DNA of 64,000 nucleotides from Paracoccaceae bacterium (GTDB lineage: Bacteria > Pseudomonadota > Alphaproteobacteria > Rhodobacterales > Rhodobacteraceae): positions 1 through 64,000 of the forward strand of contig JABSSD010000209.1 in the NCBI GenBank assembly GCA_013214575.1, written 5' to 3'. The notes under the pieces are model-generated. The model was given only the letters and a program-made list of their open reading frames with translations, did no database searches and was not told the origin of the DNA. Within the stretch, counting starts at the first letter, position 1; every line of letters begins with the position of its first letter. The translations under genes were made by a program, and so were the position numbers. This document shows positions 44,153-53,283 of the stretch, one piece after another.

Positions 44153-45863
44153 TGGCCAGCTTCAGCGGTTCGGCACCTTCTTCGGCGAGGACGCGGTCCA
44201 GCCCCAGTTCAAGCTTGCGGCGAATGCGGTCCGGGTCGGCCTCGCTGTCGAGATCTTCGGGATCGACAAAGGAGAGCGCCCGCTTCCACTGGAATTCAGC
44301 CTCGCGATAGCGGCCGACAGCCCAGAACACATCGCCTAAGTGATCGTTGACCACTGGGTCAACCGGCATCAGCGCCGCCGCCCGTTCCATCTGCGCGCTG
44401 GCCTCACCATAGCGGCCCAGACGATACAGCACCCAGCCCAGAGAATCCCGGATATAGCCCGATTCGGGGCGGGCGGCGACGGCGCGCTGGATCATGCCCA
44501 GCGCCTCGTCCAGCTTGATCTGTTTTTCGACCAGCGAGTAGCCCAGATAGTTCAGCACCTCGGGGCGATCCGGGTTCAGCACCAGCGCGGCGCGGAAATC
44601 GGCCTCGGCGCGGTCCCATTGGTCCAACCGTTCCAGGCTGATGCCGCGGGCATAGAGGATGAACCAGCTTGACGTATTTTGCTGATCCAAAATCGACAGA
44701 GCGGTGTCATAGGCCGCAATCGCCCCGGCATAATTCTCTTGCTGGCGCAGCAAGTCACCCAGGGACGAATAGACGTTGGGCTGATTGGGGACCTCCCGTG
44801 TTAGCTGCTCGAGCACCTCGATAGCGGCGTCCGGCTTGGCGGCGCGGCGCAGCGCCTCGGCGCGGCCCAATTCAGCGGCGTGATAGTCGGGGTGACCCGG
44901 GCGCACCTGCTTATAGGTGGCCACCGACAGATCGTAACGGCCCAGTTTTTCCAGCAGGTCGGCGCTGAGCAGCACCGAATCCATATGAGTGGGGCTGAGC
45001 ACTGCGGCCATGCGGGCATAGACCAGCACATAGTCATTGGCGGCCTCGCCGCTCAGCGCCGAGGCCACTGTATAGAACACCTCGGCAATGCCATCGGTGA
45101 CCGTGGCGGCCTGAATGAAGGGCAGCGTTTCATCCGCGGCAAGGCGGTCAAAGATGACGGTCAGCGCCGGGTCCAGCTGGCTGCCAAAGGCGTCGGTCAG
45201 GAAGGCCATCGCCTGTTCATTGCGACCCAGCTGCGACAGCACCTGCACCCGGGCCAGCACCGCGCGGCGGGTGATCTTGGACAACCGGCCATCCTCAGCC
45301 GCAAACAGCGCCTCAGAAGCTTCGAAATCGCCAATCGAGGCCAAAGCCAGCGCCCGGTGGTAGCGCGCGAACAGCCGCAGGCCTTCGTCCTCGGCCACGC
45401 GGTCAAATTCGGCCAGCGCCTGGGTCACATTGCCAGCGCCCAACTGGGCCCAGGCCGTCACCAGGCCATCCACCAGCGGGCCAATGCCCTGTTTTTCCGG
45501 GTCGCGATCCAGCAGCGCCTGATAATCCTGCGCCTGGGCAAAGCCGCCAACCATCACCATATTGGCAATCTGGCTGTTGATACCGTCGTCCCACATGCGT
45601 TGCGCCACCGGATGCGCCCGTTTCAGCTGGCCCAGCGCCATCTGCGCAAACACCACGTTTTCCATCAACACCGCGTTCTGAGGGTCACGCACCAGCGCCC
45701 GGGTATAGTAGTTGGCCGCCGCTGCAAAATTGCTGTCATAGGTCGCAGCACGGCCTGCTAGATAGGCACCAGCGGCTTCCTGTGCCGAGGCCGGAGCCGC
45801 CGCAGCAAATGCTATAGAAAGGGCTAAAGCCGCCGTTGCGGCGCGTCGGAAAGGAAAAGTCAC
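44142..45863 (-). CDS. Secreted tetratricopeptide-repeat protein
   Basis: The 573-aa protein has a signal peptide (RRAATAALALSIAFAAAAPASAQ, cleavage near 27) and then mostly TPR helices. Clear repeats include AANYYTRALVRDPQNAVLMENVV, AIAAYDTALSILDQ and DEALGMIQRAVAARPESGYIRDSLGWVLYRLG. Such proteins are periplasmic scaffolds, sometimes outer-membrane-associated. It precedes and overlaps ispE, as is common in Rhodobacterales, although no functional link to isoprenoids is known. Confidence 0.85.
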   Translation of the reverse strand: MTFPFRRAATAALALSIAFAAAAPASAQEAAGAYLAGRAATYDSNFAAAANYYTRALVRDPQNAVLMENVVFAQMALGQLKRAHPVAQRMWDDGINSQIANMVMVGGFAQAQDYQALLDRDPEKQGIGPLVDGLVTAWAQLGAGNVTQALAEFDRVAEDEGLRLFARYHRALALASIGDFEASEALFAAEDGRLSKITRRAVLARVQVLSQLGRNEQAMAFLTDAFGSQLDPALTVIFDRLAADETLPFIQAATVTDGIAEVFYTVASALSGEAANDYVLVYARMAAVLSPTHMDSVLLSADLLEKLGRYDLSVATYKQVRPGHPDYHAAELGRAEALRRAAKPDAAIEVLEQLTREVPNQPNVYSSLGDLLRQQENYAGAIAAYDTALSILDQQNTSSWFILYARGISLERLDQWDRAEADFRAALVLNPDRPEVLNYLGYSLVEKQIKLDEALGMIQRAVAARPESGYIRDSLGWVLYRLGRYGEASAQMERAAALMPVDPVVNDHLGDVFWAVGRYREAEFQWKRALSFVDPEDLDSEADPDRIRRKLELGLDRVLAEEGAEPLKLANDG

Positions 45864-46001
45864 CGGATCGAATGCCTCGCTATTTTAATTTCCAACCACG
45901 CTAGGCGCTCGCAGGCGAGGACGCAATGGCGGGCGTTGCCACCAAGGGTCAATACACGGTTTTTTGCCTATCGTAGTAAATAGCGACGGCGATTGCCCTG
46001 C

Positions 46002-46051
46002 GCGCAGGGCCATAGGCGCGGATCTATTGCCCGGCGGTCCCGCCGGGCAAT
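46002..46051. other. Two perfect palindromes downstream of the ETF-QO gene
   Basis: GCCCTGCGCGCAGGGC is at about 45996-46011, and ATTGCCCGGCGG at 46026-46037 pairs with CCGCCGGGCAAT at 46040-46051. The second has a 12-bp stem and lies 18 nt past the ETF-QO stop on the minus strand. There is no T-run. They may act as a transcription end or mRNA-protecting structure. Confidence 0.5.
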
Positions 46052-46068
46052 GCGTTCAGGGATCACCC

Positions 46069-47718
46069 TCACATGTTTGGATAGTTCGGGCCGTCGCCAC
46101 CCTGCGGGGTGACCCAGGTGATGTTCTGGCTGGGGTCTTTGATGTCGCAGGTTTTGCAGTGGACGCAGTTTTGGAAGTTCACCACAAACTCGGGCTTGCC
46201 ATCTTTCTCGACGATCTCATAGACGCCAGCCGGGCAATAGCGCTGCGCCGGCTCGTTGTATTTGGGCAGGTTGACGCTGATCGGCAGGCTTGGGTCGGCC
46301 AGTTGCAGGTGGCAGGGCTGGCTTTCCTCGTGGTTGGTCATCGCAAAGCTGACGTTGGTCAGGCGATCAAACGACAGTTTCCCATCCGGCTTTGGATAGG
46401 TGATCATCTTGTGCTTGCTGGCCTCTTCGGTGGCCATTGCGTCGTTCTTGCCGTGCTTCACCGTGCCAAAGAACGAAAACCCAAACAGCGTGTTGGTCCA
46501 CATGTCCAGACCGCCCAGCATCAGCGAGGCCATCATCCCCCACTTGGACCACATCGGTTTGACATTGCGGACCTTTTTCAGATCGTCGCCAATGACACCG
46601 TCGCGGACCTCACTCTCATAGGCGGTCAGCTCATCACCCGTGCGGCCCCCCTTGATCGCCTCAAAGGCGGCTTCGGCAGCAGCCTTGCCCGAGAACATCG
46701 CATTGTGATTGCCCTTGATGCGCGGCACGTTGACCATGCCCACCGAGCAGCCCAGCAGCGCCACACCGGGCGCCACCATCTTGGGCATCGACTGATAGCC
46801 GCCCTCGGTGATTGCCCGGGCACCGTAAGCAACGCGTTTGCCGCCTTTCAGCAGTTCCGCGATCATCGGGTGATGCTTGAACCGCTGGAACTCCATATAG
46901 GGGAACACATTTGGATTGCGGTAGTTCAGGTGCACCACAAAGCCGACGTAAACCTGATTGTTGTCCAGGTGATAGATGAACGAGCCACCGCCAGCATTGC
47001 CGCCCAGAGGCCAGCCCATGGTGTGGGTCACCGAACCCTCTTTGTGCTTGGCGGGATCAATCTCCCAGATCTCTTTCATGCCAAGGCCGAATTTCTGCGG
47101 CTCATGGCCCGCTTGCAGGTCGTATTTGGCAATCACTTCCTTCGACAGCGATCCGCGCACACCTTCACCGAGGAAGACATATTTGCCGTGCAGCTCCATG
47201 CCGGGCTCATATGACGGTCCCGGGGTGCCATCCGCATTTTTGCCAAACTCACCGGCCACAACGCCTTTGACTTCGCCCTTGTCGCCAAAGATCAGCTCGG
47301 AACAAGCCATGCCGGGGAAGATCTCGACACCCAGCTCTTCGGCCTGTTCCGCCATCCAGCGACAGACATTGCCCATCGACACGATATAGTTGCCGTGGTT
47401 GCTCATCAGCGGTGGCATCGGAAAGTTGGGAATGCGGACCTGACCGGATTCTCCCAACATATAGAATTTGTCATCCGTGACCGGCACATTCAGCGGCGCG
47501 CCCCGGGCTTTCCAGTCCGGGATCAGCGCATCCAGACCGCAGGGATCCAGCACCGCGCCGGACAGGATATGGGCGCCAACCTCGGAGCCCTTTTCCAGCA
47601 CCACAACGTCAAGATCCGCATCCAGTTGCTTAAGCCGGATCGCCGCCGAGAGACCCGCGGGGCCGGCCCCGACGATCACCACATCATATTCCATCGCTTC
47701 GCGTTCAAACTCGGCCAT
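46069..47718 (-). CDS. Electron transfer flavoprotein-ubiquinone oxidoreductase
   Basis: ETF-QO passes electrons from acyl-CoA dehydrogenases, via ETF, to ubiquinone at the inner membrane. The 549-aa protein has the FAD loop VVIVGAGPAGLSAAIRL at about 12-28, GYQSMPKMVAPGVALLGCSVGMVN (FAD/UQ region), and a C-terminal 4Fe-4S site with CPAGVYE and NCVHCKTCDIKDPSQNI. Length and motifs match mitochondrial and alphaproteobacterial ETF-QO. It serves beta-oxidation such as the acyl-CoA dehydrogenase at 60.7 kb. Confidence 0.96.
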   Translation of the reverse strand: MAEFEREAMEYDVVIVGAGPAGLSAAIRLKQLDADLDVVVLEKGSEVGAHILSGAVLDPCGLDALIPDWKARGAPLNVPVTDDKFYMLGESGQVRIPNFPMPPLMSNHGNYIVSMGNVCRWMAEQAEELGVEIFPGMACSELIFGDKGEVKGVVAGEFGKNADGTPGPSYEPGMELHGKYVFLGEGVRGSLSKEVIAKYDLQAGHEPQKFGLGMKEIWEIDPAKHKEGSVTHTMGWPLGGNAGGGSFIYHLDNNQVYVGFVVHLNYRNPNVFPYMEFQRFKHHPMIAELLKGGKRVAYGARAITEGGYQSMPKMVAPGVALLGCSVGMVNVPRIKGNHNAMFSGKAAAEAAFEAIKGGRTGDELTAYESEVRDGVIGDDLKKVRNVKPMWSKWGMMASLMLGGLDMWTNTLFGFSFFGTVKHGKNDAMATEEASKHKMITYPKPDGKLSFDRLTNVSFAMTNHEESQPCHLQLADPSLPISVNLPKYNEPAQRYCPAGVYEIVEKDGKPEFVVNFQNCVHCKTCDIKDPSQNITWVTPQGGDGPNYPNM

Positions 47719-47874
47719 CAGGCGCTCCTTGGCTATATTTCGCTACCGGCCCCGTTGGGCGCAACTTTGTTTCGCGATTGATTAGCCACCACCAGATGCC
47801 AAGGTCAATCCGAACTCGACGCTAGACTGCCACTGAAGGGTATTTTGAGACCAAAAAATGTAAAACTCCGTGCC

Positions 47875-48342
47875 TCAGCTGCGATTTTCCGTCTCTGAGT
47901 GATCCCCCATCAGGAATCTGGGCCCCTTGCCCTTTTTGGCGGCCTGATCCTGGGGGTTGTACAGGGCGCAGTTTGGCAGCGACAGGCAGCCACAGCCAAT
48001 GCAGCCATCCAGATTGTCGCGCAGCTGTTGCAGGGTCTCGATGCGCTGGTCCAGATGGGCGCGAAACCCCTCAGAGATCCGCGCCCAGTCCTGCGGCGTT
48101 GGCGTCCGCCCCCCTGGCAAAGCCTTTAGAAAGCCGCCGATCTCGGGCAGGGAAAACCCGAATTTCTGGGCAATCATGATGAAACTCAGCCGCCGGATAT
48201 CAGCGCGGTGAAAGCGCCGTTGCCCACCGCTGTTGCGCCAGGGCTCAATCAGCCCTTGGGTCTCGTAATAGCGAATGGCCGACACCGCCAAGCCGGTTCG
48301 GTCGGCAAGGGCGCCGATGGAAAGTCCGCTGGATGCCATCAT
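47875..48342 (-). CDS. soxR: SoxR-type redox-sensing MerR regulator
   Basis: SoxR senses superoxide and redox-cycling compounds through a 2Fe-2S cluster. The 155-aa protein has the MerR helix-turn-helix (SIGALADRTGLAVSAIRYYE), a dimerisation helix, and the SoxR cluster CIGCGCLSLPNC (CX2CXCX5C) near 113-124. It begins MMASSGLS; either of the first two methionines may be used. It diverges from the VOC gene, and a SoxR-type promoter lies between them. No soxS is seen, as usual outside enterobacteria. Confidence 0.94.
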   Translation of the reverse strand: MMASSGLSIGALADRTGLAVSAIRYYETQGLIEPWRNSGGQRRFHRADIRRLSFIMIAQKFGFSLPEIGGFLKALPGGRTPTPQDWARISEGFRAHLDQRIETLQQLRDNLDGCIGCGCLSLPNCALYNPQDQAAKKGKGPRFLMGDHSETENRS

Positions 48343-48386
48343 CTGCCTCCGTGTTCTGTGTTTCGTGTTCTGTGGTCAGAAATACC

Positions 48387-48417
48387 TTGACCTCAAGCTA
48401 GGTTTAGAAATTACGGT
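48387..48417 (+). promoter_or_regulatory. SoxR-type promoter upstream of the VOC gene
   Basis: TTGACC at 48387-48392 and TACGGT at 48412-48417 are spaced by 19 bp, the extended spacing typical of MerR-family promoters. The spacer and -35 overlap contain CCTCAAGCTAGGTTTAG, an imperfect match to the SoxR box CCTCAAG-N4-CTTGAGG. It lies 43 bp before the VOC ATG. Confidence 0.65.
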
Positions 48418-48460
48418 GAGCCGATACAAGTCAAAACATCCCCCAACAGGAGGCCCTCTT

Positions 48461-48847
48461 ATGCCCGCAATCCTTGAACACTCCAATTTCACCGTCTCCG
48501 ACCCGGACGCCACCGCCGCCTGGATGTGCGAGATCTTTGGCTGGCACATCCGCTGGTCCGGGGCCTCCAAGGATAATGGTTACACCGTCCATGTCGGCAG
48601 TGATGACAGCTATCTCGCGCTGTACCGGCCCGAGGTCACCGCAACCGCCAAGGGATCCAGCTACACCACCATCGGCGGGCTCAACCACATTGCGCTGATC
48701 GTCGAGGATCTGGACACCTCGGAGCAGGCCGTCAAGCAGGCCGGTTTTACCCCGGTGAATCACGGCGACTATGAGCCCGGACGGCGGTTCTACTTTCACG
48801 ATGCCGACCGGATTGAATACGAACTGGTGCAATATGAGGCCATTTGA
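48461..48847 (+). CDS. VOC (glyoxalase/bleomycin-resistance) family protein
   Basis: From the ATG at 48461 (CAGGAGG eight nt upstream) the product is 128 aa with one glyoxalase fold: MPAILEHSNFTVSDPDATAA and GLNHIALIVEDLD ... RFYFHDADRIEYELVQY. These provide metal-ligand-like residues (H in NFTVSDPDAT region, H and E at the two ends). It is probably a SoxR target in oxidative stress and could detoxify an oxidised metabolite or xenobiotic. The substrate is unknown. Confidence 0.85.
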   Translation: MPAILEHSNFTVSDPDATAAWMCEIFGWHIRWSGASKDNGYTVHVGSDDSYLALYRPEVTATAKGSSYTTIGGLNHIALIVEDLDTSEQAVKQAGFTPVNHGDYEPGRRFYFHDADRIEYELVQYEAI

Positions 48848-49045
48848 GGCGGCCAAATGCGCAATTTTACGCCAAACTCACCCCGCAGGGGGATTTGACG
48901 GTCAACAGACAGATCCTGCCCCTTGCATTTAGGGGCGGCTTTGGGTCAGGTGGATATCAACCCAACTTGGCGCCCCGTTGCACATCGCATCGGGGCGCCG
49001 GTTTTGCATCGACACGCACTGTTATAGATATCTGGACCCAGTCAC

Positions 49046-49516
49046 ATGGAAAAAATTCCGATGACCCCGGCGGGTTATGCCGCCATCGAAGTAGAACTGA
49101 AACAGCTGAAGAGCGTCGAGCGCCCTGCCATCATTCAGGCCATCGCCGAGGCCCGTGAGCATGGCGATCTCTCGGAAAACGCTGAATACCACTCGGCCCG
49201 CGAAAAGCACTCGTTCATCGAGGGCCGGGTCAAAGAGCTGGAAGGCGTGCTGAGCTTTGCCGAGGTGATCAACCCGGCGAAACTGTCCGGCACCATCAAA
49301 TTTGGCGCCAGGGTCACTCTGGTGGATGAAGACACCGACGAAGAAAAGACCTGGCAGATTGTCGGCGAGTATGAGGCGGACGTGGAAAAGGGGATGCTGA
49401 ACATCAAATCCCCCATCGCCCGTGCCCTGATTGGCAAAGACGAAGGCGACAGTGTCGAGGTTCGAACCCCCGGCGGTCAGCGCTCATACGAAGTGCTGAA
49501 GATCGTCTATTCCTGA
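49046..49516 (+). CDS. greA: Transcription elongation factor GreA
   Basis: GreA rescues backtracked RNA polymerase by stimulating transcript cleavage. The 156-aa protein has the N-terminal coiled coil with [24 protein letters not shown] and the acidic tip [22 protein letters not shown] (D and E at the loop), then the globular C-terminal domain [23 protein letters not shown]. Length is typical. It is followed by an unknown membrane protein at 49545 with 28 bp between. Confidence 0.96.
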   Translation: MEKIPMTPAGYAAIEVELKQLKSVERPAIIQAIAEAREHGDLSENAEYHSAREKHSFIEGRVKELEGVLSFAEVINPAKLSGTIKFGARVTLVDEDTDEEKTWQIVGEYEADVEKGMLNIKSPIARALIGKDEGDSVEVRTPGGQRSYEVLKIVYS

Positions 49517-49544
49517 CCCCTCCCTTTGATTTTGAGCCTTGCTG

Positions 49545-50564
49545 ATGACCGGACAACACTCAGACCAAGACAGCAAACACGGCGCCTCAGCGCGGCTGTA
49601 TGATCAGCCGCGCCCCGTCGCCATTACCCATGTCGAGATTTGGGCACTGGTGATCAGCGTCTTGTGGGTTCTGGGGGCAGGCTGGGTCGGGTTTTCCGGC
49701 GGTGATCAGCCGACCGATCTTGCCGCACTGCACCAGTTGATGGCCATTCTGGTGGTGCTGATGCCGGTGCTCATGGTCTGGGTGGCGGCAATCACCATTC
49801 GCTCCAGCAAGGCGATGCGCGAAGAGAGCCAGCGCCTGCATGCGGCGATTGATGGGTTGCGCGCGGCCTATGTCATGCAACAACAGCTGAGCGCGGCCGG
49901 CAGTGAACCCTCGGTCAGCAAAAAACTGGATGAAATCGCCGAGGCCACCCGCAAGACCGAAACCACACTGGCCACCTTTCACTCGACCCGTCGCGATACC
50001 CCACGGGCGGCGATTCCGGCACCAAAAGTCGAGCAACCCGCCGAGGATCAGGGGCTGCTGGCGCTGGGAACCACCGCCGAAGACATTGCCGCAACCCTGC
50101 CGATGACCGATTTCATCCGGGCGCTGAATTTTCCGGAAACCGCCGAAGACGAGGAAGGCTTTGCCGCCCTGCGTCAGGCGCTGCAGGATCGCAAGGCGGC
50201 GCAGATCATCCAGGCGGCGCAGGATGTGCTGACCCTGCTCAGTCAGGATGGCATCTATATGGACGACCTGCGCCCGGACATGGCCCGCCCCGAGATCTGG
50301 CGTCAGTTTGCCCAGGGCGCCCGCGGTCGCCCGGTGGCGGCTCTGGGCGGGGTGCGTGACCGGACCTCGCTGGCGCTGACCGCTGCCCGCATGAAGCAGG
50401 ACCCGATCTTTCGCGACGCGGCGCACCATTTCCTGCGCCGGTTCGACCAGATGTTTTCCGAATTCGAAAGCGACGCCTCGGACAGCGAAGTGGCCGCCCT
50501 TGGTGAAACCCGAACCGCCCGCGCCTTTATGCTGCTGGGTCGCGTGGCCGGTACTTTCGACTAA
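49545..50564 (+). CDS. Membrane protein of unknown function downstream of greA
   Basis: From the ATG at 49545 the product is 339 aa; an upstream TTG is less likely. Two hydrophobic helices are near 33-52 and 66-87 (IWALVISVLWVLGAGWVG and LMAILVVLMPVLMVWVAAIT), followed by a coiled-coil segment (residues 90-160) and a helical domain. This looks like a conserved Rhodobacterales membrane protein, but I cannot name the family. It may be co-transcribed with greA. Confidence 0.8.
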   Translation: MTGQHSDQDSKHGASARLYDQPRPVAITHVEIWALVISVLWVLGAGWVGFSGGDQPTDLAALHQLMAILVVLMPVLMVWVAAITIRSSKAMREESQRLHAAIDGLRAAYVMQQQLSAAGSEPSVSKKLDEIAEATRKTETTLATFHSTRRDTPRAAIPAPKVEQPAEDQGLLALGTTAEDIAATLPMTDFIRALNFPETAEDEEGFAALRQALQDRKAAQIIQAAQDVLTLLSQDGIYMDDLRPDMARPEIWRQFAQGARGRPVAALGGVRDRTSLALTAARMKQDPIFRDAAHHFLRRFDQMFSEFESDASDSEVAALGETRTARAFMLLGRVAGTFD

Positions 50565-50615
50565 CCACCGCAAGCACTCCCGCCGATCGCTGTGGCATCA
50601 AAGATGCCTAGCTCT

Positions 50616-50682
50616 CGTTGGGCCTGGCGCCGCGCTATGCGCGGCGCAGCCTCCGGCGGAGGTATTTTTAACAAGAAGAAGA
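50616..50682 (-). repeat. Composite intergenic repeat (copy E)
   Basis: CGTTGGGCCTGGCGCC at 50616-50631 leads into a GCGCGGCGC stem and then, on the minus strand, CTTCTTCTTGTTAAAAATAC at about 50663-50682. The latter is the same head as copies C and D. The GTTGGGCC(C/T)GGCGCC motif returns inverted at 50774-50789 and again at 59159-59175. Confidence 0.55.
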
Positions 50683-50831
50683 TCCGTATCGGATCCCTTT
50701 CCCGCCATGCGGCAAGGGGTCAGCCCGGGGTGATGTATCTGGCGGCTAGACCCAGCCGCGCCGCGCCTAGCGCGGCGCCGGGCCCAACGGTAAGCGGGCC
50801 GTAAGGCCCAATGACGAGCGGGAGGTCCGGC

Positions 50832-52085
50832 CTAAAGGGCAAAGCTGCTGTAGGGCAGAAAGCGCACCAGATCTCCCGGCTGTATATCAATCGCCTCCTC
50901 GCCCAGTTCCACCAGCCCCTCGGCCCAGCTGAGACCGCTGATGCGGCCAGATCCTTCGGAGGCGAAGGTCTCGACCCGGCCCTGTCGGATGCGGGCGCGC
51001 AGGTATTCACGGCGGCCCGGTTTCTTGCGTTTAGCAAATCCGGCGGCCACCGCAAAGCCCAGCGGCTCAGCCCAGCCGGCCCCGGCCATCAGCCCCAGCG
51101 CCGGGCGCGCAAAGATCAGGGTGCAGACCAGCGCCGCCACCGGATTGCCCGGCAAGCCAAAGATCGGCGTGCCCTGCCACATGCCCAGCGCCAGCGGGCG
51201 GCCGGGCTTCCGCGCGATGCGCCAGTGCTGGATCGCGCCCTTTTCGGTCAAAAGCGCCGAAACATGATCCTCATCCCCGGCCGAGGCGCCACCGCTGGTC
51301 ACAATGACATCAACATCAGCCGCCGCATGGTCCAGTCGCGCCTCAAGCGCATCCCGGTCATCGCCAACCCGGCCCAGATCCACCGCGGCAAAGCCCATCT
51401 GCCCCAGCAACCCCAGTAGCATCGGCCGGTTGGCGTCGTAGATCTGGCCTGCCCCGGCGGCTTGCCCCACCTCGACCAGCTCGTCACCGGTGGAGAGAAC
51501 CCCAACCCGCAACTGTTGGCGCAGCGGCAGTTGCGACAGGCCGGTGGCCGCCGCCAGCGCCAGATCGGCGGGGGTGACAACCCGGCCCTGGGCGAAGACA
51601 ACATCCGAGACGGTGACATCCTCTCCGGCGCGGCGGGCATTGGCGCCCGTCTTCAGGGGGCCATGAAAGGCAATCTGGCGGCCATCACAATTGACATCTT
51701 CCTCGAGGATCACCGTATCGACCCCCTGCGGCAGCGGCGCGCCGGTCAGCACCCGGATCGCCGATCCTGCAGGTACGGTGCCGTCAAAGGGGATGCCCGC
51801 CGCTGCCCGTCCCTTGACCAGCGGCAGCAGCTGCGGCCCCTTAGGGATTGGACCGGCAAAGCCATAGCCATCCACCGCCGTATTGGCCAGCGGCGGGTTC
51901 GAGCGCAGGGCGGTGACATCCGCCGCCAGCACCCGCCCCAATGCCTGATCCAGCGGCAGTATCTCGGCTGCGGTGACTGGCGAGAGGCGCAGGCGCAGGC
52001 TGGCCAGTGCCGCATCCACCGGGGTCCAGTGGGTGCCTGCGGGCAGCGCAAAACAATCATTGCGCAGGGGCGGTGGTTTGATCAT
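50832..52085 (-). CDS. moeA: Molybdopterin molybdenumtransferase
   Basis: MoeA inserts molybdate into adenylated molybdopterin to make the molybdenum cofactor. The 417-aa protein has the N-terminal fold with NPPLANTAVDGYGFA (near 62-76), the active-site DVIVTSGGASAGDEDHV near 262-278, and FGLPGNPVAALVC near 305-317. Its ATG overlaps the mobB stop (TAATG), so moeA, mobB and mobA form one operon. No molybdoenzyme gene is in the window. Confidence 0.95.
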   Translation of the reverse strand: MIKPPPLRNDCFALPAGTHWTPVDAALASLRLRLSPVTAAEILPLDQALGRVLAADVTALRSNPPLANTAVDGYGFAGPIPKGPQLLPLVKGRAAAGIPFDGTVPAGSAIRVLTGAPLPQGVDTVILEEDVNCDGRQIAFHGPLKTGANARRAGEDVTVSDVVFAQGRVVTPADLALAAATGLSQLPLRQQLRVGVLSTGDELVEVGQAAGAGQIYDANRPMLLGLLGQMGFAAVDLGRVGDDRDALEARLDHAAADVDVIVTSGGASAGDEDHVSALLTEKGAIQHWRIARKPGRPLALGMWQGTPIFGLPGNPVAALVCTLIFARPALGLMAGAGWAEPLGFAVAAGFAKRKKPGRREYLRARIRQGRVETFASEGSGRISGLSWAEGLVELGEEAIDIQPGDLVRFLPYSSFAL

Positions 52086-52591
52086 TACGATGTCCCGATT
52101 GTGAGGCCCAGCTCCGCCAGGATGAAGTTGGCAATTGCGGCGGTGTCGTTCAGGTCAAACAGCGGGCGGTCCAGATCAAGCGGCACATCGCTGGCCACGG
52201 CGCGAATTGTGGCATCATCCAAAGCAATGAGCGGCTGAGCGGCCACCTGGCGATGCGCCTCGATCTTGGGATGAGCCTCGCCCTTGTAGCCTTCGATCAG
52301 CACCAGATCGATCGGCATCAACCGGGCCAGCAGCTGATCCAGCGAAGGTTCATCTGCACCACGCAATTCCTGCATGATCGCCACCCGTTGGCGCGAGGCC
52401 AGGATCACCTCCGAGGCGCCGGCCTGGCGGTGCCGGTGACTGTCGGTGCCGGGCTGATCCACATCGGTCGCGTGATGCGCGTGTTTGATGGTTGAAACGC
52501 TAAAGCCCCGGGTGATGAAATCTGCCACCAGACGCTCCATCAGCCCGGTCTTGCCGCAGTTCTTCCAACCGGTGATGCCGTAAATATTCAT
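52085..52591 (-). CDS. mobB: Molybdopterin-guanine dinucleotide biosynthesis protein B
   Basis: MobB is a GTP-binding protein that aids Mob A in making the guanine-dinucleotide form of the cofactor. The 168-aa P-loop protein starts MNIYGITGWKNCGKTGLMER with Walker A at 8-16 and has STIKHAHH and the G-domain-like segment VLIEGYKGEAHPKIE. It overlaps mobA by 4 nt and moeA by 1 nt. Confidence 0.93.
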   Translation of the reverse strand: MNIYGITGWKNCGKTGLMERLVADFITRGFSVSTIKHAHHATDVDQPGTDSHRHRQAGASEVILASRQRVAIMQELRGADEPSLDQLLARLMPIDLVLIEGYKGEAHPKIEAHRQVAAQPLIALDDATIRAVASDVPLDLDRPLFDLNDTAAIANFILAELGLTIGTS

Positions 52592-53208
52592 GAGAGCTCG
52601 ACCAGCATCGCCTCGGCCTTTTGCAAGTCTTCGGGGCGGTTGATGTTAAAGAAGGGATCATAGTCCCAATTGGGGAACATGGCATCCGCGGCGCCGTGGC
52701 GATTGGTCCATAGCACCACCTTGCGCATGCCACCGTTCAGGGCGGCGCGCAGGTCTTCACGCAGCGCCACCGGCCACAGGCCAAAGGTCGGCTGTCGCAG
52801 AGTGCCGCGCTCTGGGTCCGGGGTGGCGGCGAGGGCGATAGTGGTACCCTCCAGTTTGGCGGCGAGTTGCAGCACCTCAACCAGATCCGGCGGGAAAAAC
52901 GGCGTGTCGGCGGCGGCGGTGACGATGCAATCTGCCCCCTGCCCGGCCGCATAGTCCAGCCCCGCCAGCACACCGGCCAGCGGTCCGGCATAGCCGTCGA
53001 TACTGTCGGGCAGCACCGGCAGGCCGAAGTCAGCAAACCGTGTCGCATCGCCATTGGCGTTCAGCGCCAGCCCCGAGACCTGCGGTGCCAGGCGGTCGAT
53101 CACCCGGGCCAGCAGGCTCTGGCCGCCCAGCTGCAACAGCCCCTTGTCGCCGCCGCCCATGCGGGTGGCCAGGCCTCCGGCCAGAATTATGCCCATAGGT
53201 TTGGTCAT
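52588..53208 (-). CDS. mobA: Molybdenum cofactor guanylyltransferase
   Basis: MobA attaches GMP to molybdopterin. The 206-aa nucleotidyltransferase has GIILAGGLATRMGGGDKGLLQLGG near 6-29 (GTP-binding loop), NANGDATRF and VTAAADTPFFPPDLV (metal DxD-like region). It is the first gene of mobA-mobB-moeA, preceded at 53231-53275 by the double-hairpin element and by fdhD further upstream. Confidence 0.94.
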   Translation of the reverse strand: MTKPMGIILAGGLATRMGGGDKGLLQLGGQSLLARVIDRLAPQVSGLALNANGDATRFADFGLPVLPDSIDGYAGPLAGVLAGLDYAAGQGADCIVTAAADTPFFPPDLVEVLQLAAKLEGTTIALAATPDPERGTLRQPTFGLWPVALREDLRAALNGGMRKVVLWTNRHGAADAMFPNWDYDPFFNINRPEDLQKAEAMLVELS

Positions 53209-53230
53209 AAATACTCTCTTTCCTCATTCG

Positions 53231-53276
53231 CCGGAAAATTCGCATTTTCCGACCCGAATTCTTCGAAGAATTCGGA
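53231..53276. repeat. Double-hairpin element, copy 2
   Basis: CGGAAAATTCGCATTTTCCG is followed at once by CCGAATTCTTCGAAGAATTCGG, with a linker AC. The same arrangement occurs at 32164-32210. It lies between fdhD and mobA. Confidence 0.75.
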
Positions 53277-53283
53277 CATTGCC

